Assembly (NCBI GenBank): GCA_025362495.1 | Contig: JANYGI010000026.1 | Location: forward strand, 1 to 64,000 | DNA from: Byssovorax sp. | Lineage (GTDB): Bacteria; Myxococcota_A; Polyangia; Polyangiales; Polyangiaceae | Direction of reading: 5' to 3' | Length of the DNA stretch: 64,000 nt | Shown: positions 43,615 through 50,254 of the stretch, one piece after another | How positions within the stretch are numbered: position 1 is the stretch's first letter | Layout: every line of letters starts with the position of its first letter | Made by a program: the position numbers and the translations under genes | The notes under the pieces: model-generated | What the model was told of the DNA's origin: nothing | What the model saw: only the letters and a program-made list of their open reading frames with translations | Databases searched by the model: none

Positions 43615-44873
43615 GGGCTCGCGGAGCGATCGTCGCTGGCGGACGCGCGGCGAGGATGGGCGCACTGGCTGGTTCGCTTCCCAAATCGTTGTTCGTGGTC
43701 GGCGGTCGCCCGGTGCTCGACCATCAGCTCGAGATACTCGACGCCGCCGGTATCGACGAGATCACGGTCTTCGTGGGGTACCTCGGCGACGCCATCGAGG
43801 CGCACCTCGCGCGTCGGGAGCCGACGTCCGCTCGCACGACGGTCGTATGCGAGCCGACGCCGCGCGGCTCAGGCGGATGCCTCTCGGCCGCGCCCGACGA
43901 TCGGACCCTCGTCGTCCTGCTCGGCGACGTCATGATGCACATGGACCTCACGGCGCTGCTCGATTCCCACCGGCGGAGCGGGGCGGAAGCGACCATCGCC
44001 GTCCACCCCAACGATCACCCCTGGGACAGCGATCTGGTCGACCACGACGCCGCCGGGCGAGTCCGTCGGATCCACCGCAAGCCGCACGCGGCGGGCCTCC
44101 TGGCCCGCAACGCGGTGGTTGCCGGGGTGTACGTTTTGGAGCCGTCCATCCTTCGACGCATCCCCCGACATGCGGCTGCCGACCTGACCCACGACATCAT
44201 CGCCACGGCGGTCGACGGGGGCGCGCGAGTGCATGCTTACGCCACGGCGGAGTACTTGAAGGACATGGGGACCCCGGATCGCTACCGACGCGTCACGGAG
44301 GATTACTCGAGCGGGCGGGTGCTCGCCTGCCACCGGTCCCAGCGGCGCCGCGCCGCCTTCATCGATCGTGATGGCACGCTGAACCAGCACGTTGGGCACC
44401 TTCGCCGCGCCGATCACATCGAGCTGCTCCCCATGGCCGCTCGCGCGATTCGACGGCTCAACGAGGCCGGCGTCCTCGCCGTCTGTGTCACGAATCAACC
44501 GGTTCTGGCCCGCGGCGAGTGCAGTGAAGCGGAGCTCGAGCGGATCCACGCGCAGCTCGAGATGGCGCTCGGCAACGAGGGGGCTTTCCTCGACGCGATC
44601 TATGTTTGCCCTCATCACCCCGAGTCTGGTCACCTCGGGGAGGTGTCGGCGCTCAAGATCGAGTGCGCTTGTCGCAAGCCGGGGACCGGGATGGTCGACA
44701 CTGCGCTCCTCGACCTGAACATCGATCGCGATCGCTCCGCCGTATTTGGCGACACCTGGCGGGACCTGGCGATGGCCGAAAACGCGCGGATGCCTGGCTT
44801 CCTGGTGAGCGACACGGCCCCGCTCGAAGATGCCGTGAAGGCCTGGCTGGCGCAAAGCGAGACCTCGTGCTGA
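43611..44873 (+). CDS. Fused sugar-1-phosphate nucleotidyltransferase and heptose-bisphosphate phosphatase (HddC-GmhB)
   Basis: ATG 43611 overlaps the previous stop. Residues 1-235 are a nucleotidyltransferase: GAIVAGGRAARMG, LPKSLFVVGGRPVLDHQLE, VVLLGDVMMHMD and EYLKDMGTPDRYRRV. Residues 240-420 are a HAD phosphatase: AFIDRDGTLN (catalytic DxD), CVTNQPVLARGE, then CPHHPE...CACRKPGTGM, the zinc-binding Cys/His set of GmhB, and FGDTWRDLAMAENA. GmhB removes the 7-phosphate from heptose 1,7-bisphosphate and HddC then makes a nucleotide heptose, so the fusion joins two consecutive steps. The nucleotide (GDP by analogy with HddC) cannot be read from sequence. Confidence 0.88.
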   Translation: MRARGAIVAGGRAARMGALAGSLPKSLFVVGGRPVLDHQLEILDAAGIDEITVFVGYLGDAIEAHLARREPTSARTTVVCEPTPRGSGGCLSAAPDDRTLVVLLGDVMMHMDLTALLDSHRRSGAEATIAVHPNDHPWDSDLVDHDAAGRVRRIHRKPHAAGLLARNAVVAGVYVLEPSILRRIPRHAAADLTHDIIATAVDGGARVHAYATAEYLKDMGTPDRYRRVTEDYSSGRVLACHRSQRRRAAFIDRDGTLNQHVGHLRRADHIELLPMAARAIRRLNEAGVLAVCVTNQPVLARGECSEAELERIHAQLEMALGNEGAFLDAIYVCPHHPESGHLGEVSALKIECACRKPGTGMVDTALLDLNIDRDRSAVFGDTWRDLAMAENARMPGFLVSDTAPLEDAVKAWLAQSETSC

Positions 44874-45838
44874 TCACCCGGACGCCGCTTCGTGTCAGCT
44901 TGCTCGGCGGCGGGACCGATCTCCCCGCCGTGTACAGTCGCGGCGGTGGCGCCACGGTTGGAGCCGCGCTCGCCGCCTGGATCGACGTCGCCGTTCGGCC
45001 GCGCCTCGAACACGAGCCCCACCGCTTCGTCGTGGCGTGTGGAGGCTACGAGACCGCTGATTGCGTCGGCGCGATAGCGCATCCGATCGTGCGTGAGGCG
45101 CTTCGGTTCACACAGACGGACGAGCCGCTGGAGATCCATTCCATGGCTTCGGTGCCCGCGGGAACCGGTCTGGGGTCGTCTTCATCGTTCACCGTTGGCC
45201 TGTTGCACGCGCTGTACGCTCGACGCGACCAGGCCGTGACGCCGATGCAGCTCGCTCGCGACGCCTTCTGCGTCGAGGCGGAGCGGGTGGGGTGTCCAAT
45301 TGGCCGGCAAGATCACGCGTTTGCAGCGCTCGGTGGGTTACGCGAGCTGAGGTTCGACGCCGACGGCGGCGTGCGCTCGCGCGTGCTGTCGGGCGCCGGT
45401 TTGGCGCGCCTGCAGTCGTCGTTCCTTCTGTTCCGGCTCGCGGGAACGCGGTCAGCGGCCGAGGTCCTCCGTCGCCTCGATCTGGCGGCGGACCATCGCC
45501 AGGAAATCCTCGGACGCATGCGCGATTCCGTCAGCGATCTCGTCCGCGAGATCGAAGACGGGTGCAGTCTCGCTCGGATCGGAGAGATGCTTCATCGCGG
45601 CTGGATCTTGAAGCGTGAGCTCGGAGCTTCCACGCCCGAGGTCGACGCGGCCTACGCCCTGGCGCGCGAACATGGAGCGCTTGGCGGGAAGCTCCTCGGG
45701 GCGGGGCAGACGGGGACTCTGCTGCTCGTGGCGCCGGTGGAGCGCGCCCCGGCGCTCCGCCGCGCGCTCGCCGGACAGGGGGAGCTTCGCTTCGCGATCG
45801 ATCCCGTCGGGAGCCGGGTGCTCTTGCGCGCCCCCTGA
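44867..45838 (+). CDS. hddA: GHMP kinase, D-glycero-D-manno-heptose 7-phosphate kinase-like
   Basis: GTG 44867 overlaps the previous stop by seven bases and gives MLITRTPLRVSLLGGGTDLPAVY, the HddA-type N-terminus. The GHMP loop VPAGTGLGSSSSFTVGLLHAL lies near residue 95. GRQDHAFAALGG and GKLLGAGQTGTLLL follow. Length 323 aa. HddA phosphorylates the anomeric position of heptose 7-phosphate, feeding the phosphatase/nucleotidyltransferase fusion. With GmhA upstream this is a full route to an activated heptose. Convergent with the glycosyltransferase gene, stops one base apart. Confidence 0.9.
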   Translation: MLITRTPLRVSLLGGGTDLPAVYSRGGGATVGAALAAWIDVAVRPRLEHEPHRFVVACGGYETADCVGAIAHPIVREALRFTQTDEPLEIHSMASVPAGTGLGSSSSFTVGLLHALYARRDQAVTPMQLARDAFCVEAERVGCPIGRQDHAFAALGGLRELRFDADGGVRSRVLSGAGLARLQSSFLLFRLAGTRSAAEVLRRLDLAADHRQEILGRMRDSVSDLVREIEDGCSLARIGEMLHRGWILKRELGASTPEVDAAYALAREHGALGGKLLGAGQTGTLLLVAPVERAPALRRALAGQGELRFAIDPVGSRVLLRAP

Positions 45839-45839
45839 T

Positions 45840-46700
45840 TCACGGCGTGCTCCCGGTGCTCCCGGGCGCTCCACACCTGTCGCGGAAGGCGGCTCGGTAG
45901 CACGCGGATTCATCGCCCCAGAGCTGGTCGACCGTCGCTTCGATGTTGAGCTCGAGCTGGATATCTTTGCGAAGTGTACGGAGTAGATGAGCCGGTGAGA
46001 TGGAGTAGATCAGGCCAACGTGATACGGATTGTCCGCCCCGCTCAGCCAGTCGATACTCTCCACGGCCTCGCTCGCTGCGGGGGGCGAGACGACGGCGCT
46101 TCGCCCTTCGTGTCCGTTGTTGCCGACCAGGCTGGCCAGTGGAGCGCCGTGTTCGACGAGCCCGCGTGCGTGCCAGATGCGTCGGTGATGCGCCATTGCC
46201 CAGAGATCGATGCGCGCGTCCTCGGGCAAGGCCTGCTCTTCGGGAACGATGGCCGCGTCTTGCCAGCTCAGGAACTCTAGCAAGCGTGCGCGCGGGATGG
46301 CGCAGGCGACGGTGACGAAGCCATCGTCGGACGTCCACCACGACTCGTTCGCCTCGGTGGCGTCGAGCTCCGTCTCGTGGTTCGCGTAGAAGCACACCAG
46401 ATCGTCGCTGCGCACCGCCAGGGCGGCGTGAACGGCCTCGACGAAGAGCGGACATGGAAGCGCGTCGTCGTTGAGGAGCACGACATGCGAGGCATCCTGG
46501 CGGAGCCCCCATTCCCAGCATGCCCTGGCCACGCTCCAGACGCCGCGACGCGTCGTATCGCGCTCGATGTGCAACGCGTCTCCGGGCCGGAGCTGCGCCG
46601 TCAGCGTCGCGCTCAGGGTCGCGGTCATGCTCACCCGCGCCGGCTCGAACGCGGCATGCATGACTGCGAATGCGAAGTGAGATGCCGGAGGCGTGCTCAT
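45840..46700 (-). CDS. Glycosyltransferase-like protein (GT-A fold, small)
   Basis: ATG 46698-46700 overlaps the previous stop as ATGA. The 286-aa protein shows an acidic motif VVLLNDDALPCPLF near residue 75 (the DxD-like donor/metal site of GT-A enzymes), then VACAIPRARLLEFLSW and LPEDARIDLWAMAHH. The C-terminal 90 residues are variable and end with a Cys. It may transfer a sugar, but the motif set is weaker than in the two other island glycosyltransferases, so confidence in function is moderate. It is the last gene of a three-gene minus-strand operon. Confidence 0.65.
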   Translation of the reverse strand: MSTPPASHFAFAVMHAAFEPARVSMTATLSATLTAQLRPGDALHIERDTTRRGVWSVARACWEWGLRQDASHVVLLNDDALPCPLFVEAVHAALAVRSDDLVCFYANHETELDATEANESWWTSDDGFVTVACAIPRARLLEFLSWQDAAIVPEEQALPEDARIDLWAMAHHRRIWHARGLVEHGAPLASLVGNNGHEGRSAVVSPPAASEAVESIDWLSGADNPYHVGLIYSISPAHLLRTLRKDIQLELNIEATVDQLWGDESACYRAAFRDRCGAPGSTGSTP

Positions 46701-48433
46701 CGGGTCTTGCGCAGCCACACGCTCTGCCCTCCGCCGCCGAGGCTTGGCGACGTTTGCTCCGCGAGGTCGTCGCCGTGAGCGCGCGCCGTAGGGTCGGTGT
46801 GATAGACGATCTCGAAGGTGCGGTTGTACTGGAGGAATGCACGGGCAAGGAGCGGGGCTGTCCGGGCGCGGGCGTCGAGGAGGTCGTTCGAGGACGGGAG
46901 CGGATCGAGGGCCGCGTGCACGTGGATGTACACACCGGGCTGCAGGCTCGGCAGAATTTCGTGGAGGATCCGGATCATGTCACGCTCGTCGGTCGACGTC
47001 GTGAACAGGATGTCGCCCGGACGAAGTGCAGCAAAGAGGCCGAGATCCACGTCTTGCAGCTTCGTCGAAAGCAGCTCGACCCGCTCGCGATCTCCGGGCT
47101 TGAACCACGAGAACAGGTGAACCGGAGCGGGATCGATCAGCGTCATGTGCATGGTGCCGCCCAGGAAGCGATCGTTCACGTCGACCGCCGCCGCGAAGGC
47201 GAACCCGGCGCCGATCGCGACATATCGGCCAGGGCGCAGGTGGCGCAGCATGAATTGCAGCGCCAGCGCGTCTGCGCGCGGGAAGGAGCCATTGTCGAAG
47301 TAGTAACGCAGCCCTGGTTGCGGGCGCGCCGAGAACGGTTGATCGGCGTGAAATTCGCGAAAATGCTCGATCAGAGCCAGTTGCGCCGGGTGGTTCAAGT
47401 CCACGCCGGGGATGTTCTCGGTGCCGGGGGTGAAGGTGATCGCGATCCGCGGGGCGGGGGCGTCGCGATCCGGTGTCGAGGAAGGATCGTGAGACGCAGG
47501 CGCGCCCGCGCGCGTAGCCGGATTCACGCGCAACGGCTCGACGCGGGGGACGACGGCGATCCCCCCGGCGCTCGAGCCCTCCACCGCGCCGTGCGGTTCG
47601 ACCGAAGCGCGCGTTTCTGCGCCGAGCTGCATGCGCGCTTGCCACGTTGCGACGTCGTCCTCGTAGGTGCCCAGAAAATGGCCGAGCCCGTAGTTGTGAA
47701 TGCAGGTTGCAAAGTTCAAGCTCTCCGTCGCGGCGCGCGTGCTCCCGGCGAGCGCGCGCACGTCGTCGCCGTGCGTGAGGTGCAGCACGGCGCCCGCGCG
47801 CCGATGTTCGAGCCCACGCGCGAGCTTCAAGCGGGCCACCAGATCGAGATCTTCCCAGCCCCAGCCTTCCAGATCGGAGTTCATACCGCCCACGGCGACG
47901 AAGTCGTCCCGGTGCATCACGATGAGGCCGGGGCCGCTGCGACTCCCGTCTTCGAGGTGGGTACGGTTCGTCTCGAGGTCGAGCGCGAGCCGCGGGCCGA
48001 GGAGCTTCACCGAGTGCGCGATCGTGTGTAGGCCTTGCGACTCGCGAGGCGGAGCGGCGAGCGCGGCGGACTCGTGGACACGGTCGACGGTGACGAACGT
48101 TCCGGGCGCGAGGCTCGCGCGCATCTCGTCGAAGAATCCTCGGCGGAGCACGACATCGGCGTCCAGGAACGCGAGCAGGCCGGTGCGGGCGAGGCTCGCG
48201 CCGAGGTTGAGCGCGAGGCACTTGTTGAAGGCCGTGTCGACGCGTATCCGACGGAGCGATGGCAGCTCGATTCCCGTCGTGAGGCTCGCGAGGTGATCCT
48301 CGGCGCCGCCGCAGTCGACGACTATCACCTCCGCGCGCGCTGAAGCCAGCTCGCCTCGATTGCGTCGGAGCGTCTCCCGGAGCTCGGCGCGGTCGCACCA
48401 CGCGATCACCACGGTGAGGGACCGCTCAGGCAT
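46697..48433 (-). CDS. Fusion of a GT2-like glycosyltransferase with a methyltransferase-like domain
   Basis: ATG 48431-48433 lies in an overlap with the next gene. The N-terminal part (about 1-230) is a GT-A enzyme: TVVIAWCDRAELRETLRR, VIVVDCGG, GLLAFLDADVVLRRGFFDEM (DxD), and GMNSDLEGWGWEDLDLVARL, the ED motif of polymer-type enzymes. Residues about 330-570 follow a class I methyltransferase pattern (YVAIGAGFAFAAAVDVNDRF, MHMTLIDPAPVHLF, RPGDILFTTSTDERD, YIHVHAALD), yet several polar residues I expect in active members of that family are replaced. It may be a degenerate or non-SAM domain. It probably adds sugar to the peptide or its glycan. Confidence 0.78.
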   Translation of the reverse strand: MPERSLTVVIAWCDRAELRETLRRNRGELASARAEVIVVDCGGAEDHLASLTTGIELPSLRRIRVDTAFNKCLALNLGASLARTGLLAFLDADVVLRRGFFDEMRASLAPGTFVTVDRVHESAALAAPPRESQGLHTIAHSVKLLGPRLALDLETNRTHLEDGSRSGPGLIVMHRDDFVAVGGMNSDLEGWGWEDLDLVARLKLARGLEHRRAGAVLHLTHGDDVRALAGSTRAATESLNFATCIHNYGLGHFLGTYEDDVATWQARMQLGAETRASVEPHGAVEGSSAGGIAVVPRVEPLRVNPATRAGAPASHDPSSTPDRDAPAPRIAITFTPGTENIPGVDLNHPAQLALIEHFREFHADQPFSARPQPGLRYYFDNGSFPRADALALQFMLRHLRPGRYVAIGAGFAFAAAVDVNDRFLGGTMHMTLIDPAPVHLFSWFKPGDRERVELLSTKLQDVDLGLFAALRPGDILFTTSTDERDMIRILHEILPSLQPGVYIHVHAALDPLPSSNDLLDARARTAPLLARAFLQYNRTFEIVYHTDPTARAHGDDLAEQTSPSLGGGGQSVWLRKTR

Positions 48434-49883
48434 TCGAGGGCTCGGTGCGGCTCGCGATGAGCAGGCCTGACTCAAGCATGGCCTGGAGGGCCTCGTCGCT
48501 GCCGAGTTGCCCGGCGCGAAGGCTCTCGAGCGTCCCGCCCGCGACGAGGTGGTCGACGATCGCTCGCGCGGTCCCGTCGAGCTCGAAGCGCGCCGGCCAG
48601 GCGGGATCCAGCAGTCGGAACCGCGTGTCCGCCTCTTGCTCCAGCGGTGCGGCGAGTCGGATCGACGCAGCCTCGGCAATCCGCGGGGCGGGGCCGCTCA
48701 CGTAATGGGCCACGACATCACGGTAGTGCTCCCAGGGCTCGTTGGGCACGCGCGGGAGCAAGCCCGCCTCGGGGTGGGGGATCCGCGGCGTCGCGGTGAC
48801 GACGGGGCGCGAGCGCCCGCTCCACCGCATCTCGACCCCGTCGCGGACGGCGCTCCTCAGCGCTTCTCCACACGTTTCAACGGAATATCGAGCGCGCATC
48901 CGCTCGACGCCCGCCGCGCCGCAGCGCGCGGCCAGCGAGGCGTCTTCGAGCAGTCGCTGCGTCGCAGCGATGGCACGCGCGACATCCAGGCGGATCCCGC
49001 TGTCCGTGATCCAGGTGTCTACGAGAAAGCCCGTCTCGCCGTCGCCGATCGTGTCTTTCAATCCACCGTACGCCGCGCCCACCACCGGTACTCCGCAGGC
49101 CATCGCCTCGACGGGGGCATAGCCGAAGTTTTCGTCGATCGAGGTCGTTGGGTGCACGAGGACATCCATCGCGTTGTAGGCGGTGGCCAGATCGTCGTTC
49201 GACAGGTTCGCCGGCAGATAGATGACATCGTCAGCGATCCTCAGCGACCCGAGGAGCTTGCTGATGATGTTCGGATAGTCGGCGGTCACGTAGGGGAGCA
49301 CTGGATAGTCGACCCAGTAATTGCCAATCACGACGGCGCACGCCGTCCTGGGGGCAATGCGGCGCTTCACCTCCGCGAACATTCGCAAGAAGCCGTGAAG
49401 GTTCTTCTGCGGGAGCAAGCGCCCGACGAACCCCACGACGTGGTCGGTGGGGTGAAGCGGCAGAAGATCGCGCGCCTTGGCCTTGTCCTGCCGGTGAAAG
49501 ACCGAGGTGTCCACCGGCAGTGGAAGATGCCGAAGGAGGGGACCTTCGCCGTTCACCATGGCGGCGAGAATGCGCATGTCCGAGAGACAGTTGACCAGCA
49601 AGACATCCGAGGTTTCGAGCTTGCCGATGCTGTTTTGCAGCATGTCGTGATCGAGGATTGGTCCGCCGTGCATGGCGAGGACGAGCGGCCAGTCCGGGTG
49701 CGCGTCGACTCGCCAGGAGGCGCCGCCGGAAAAATGAAGAGACGCGTCAGGAGCCTTCGTCGCCGGATCCGAGGCGTGGCGGAGCTCGAACGACTCCTCG
49801 AGGGCGCGGAGATAGAATCTTCGCGTTCGCTCGACGCTGGGCCACGGGTGTGGGCCGGCGCCGTGAAGCTCGATAATCGGCAT
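48426..49883 (-). CDS. GT4-type glycosyltransferase with C-terminal winged-helix-like tail
   Basis: ATG 49881-49883 has GGAG eight bases upstream; earlier frames are excluded as non-protein-like. The GT-B body (about 1-345) shows VVGFVGRLLPQKNLHGFLRM, DVLVHPTTSIDENFGYAPVEAMACGVPVV and GDGETGFLVD, the GT4 donor-site signature (E-x7-E). The last 75 residues (ARFELDGTARAIVDHLVAGG ... ALQAMLESGLLI) resemble a winged-helix/PqqD-like module. It begins the minus-strand operon. In a RiPP locus the tail could bind the leader peptide, which would bring the enzyme to the precursor; this is inference. Confidence 0.8.
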   Translation of the reverse strand: MPIIELHGAGPHPWPSVERTRRFYLRALEESFELRHASDPATKAPDASLHFSGGASWRVDAHPDWPLVLAMHGGPILDHDMLQNSIGKLETSDVLLVNCLSDMRILAAMVNGEGPLLRHLPLPVDTSVFHRQDKAKARDLLPLHPTDHVVGFVGRLLPQKNLHGFLRMFAEVKRRIAPRTACAVVIGNYWVDYPVLPYVTADYPNIISKLLGSLRIADDVIYLPANLSNDDLATAYNAMDVLVHPTTSIDENFGYAPVEAMACGVPVVGAAYGGLKDTIGDGETGFLVDTWITDSGIRLDVARAIAATQRLLEDASLAARCGAAGVERMRARYSVETCGEALRSAVRDGVEMRWSGRSRPVVTATPRIPHPEAGLLPRVPNEPWEHYRDVVAHYVSGPAPRIAEAASIRLAAPLEQEADTRFRLLDPAWPARFELDGTARAIVDHLVAGGTLESLRAGQLGSDEALQAMLESGLLIASRTEPSNA

Positions 49884-50254
49884 TCGCGTCTCCAGTTGAG
49901 GGATCGAGTGTCGCCCCGATCGATCGGCGTGCGCACCCAGCAGCGTTGACCCTTCGCACGGGTCATGATGAATGTAAAGACACTGACCCCGGATCCTCGA
50001 TGGCTCCACGGAGTCCGGGCAGAGACGCCGGGGTGGCCTCTGCCGAGCAAGATTTCGAGCTTCTCTGGCCGCGCGTGGAGTATCTTGCCGCTCCGTGTTC
50101 AGTCGCAGACCGTCGAGACCAGAGCCGTATCACTCCGACCGGCCGCGCCGCTCGCGATTCGCTCGATCCGAGGGGCGCCCCGTGCCCGGGATCGCCCGGA
50201 GCGCCCTTCTGCCCGAGGGGCTCGAGGTCGAGGCGATGGCGCGATGATATCGAG
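49884..50254. promoter_or_regulatory. Divergent intergenic region, glycosyltransferase operon / DNA methyltransferase
   Basis: The 371 bases separate the leftward glycosyltransferase operon from the rightward methyltransferase gene and must hold both promoters. A frame open through the interval into the methyltransferase lacks protein-like content and was not used. I could find no clean -35/-10 pair or sigma-54 element. Several GC-rich inverted stretches lie around 50160-50230 (GGGGCGCCCC type), which could fold in RNA. Confidence 0.45.
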
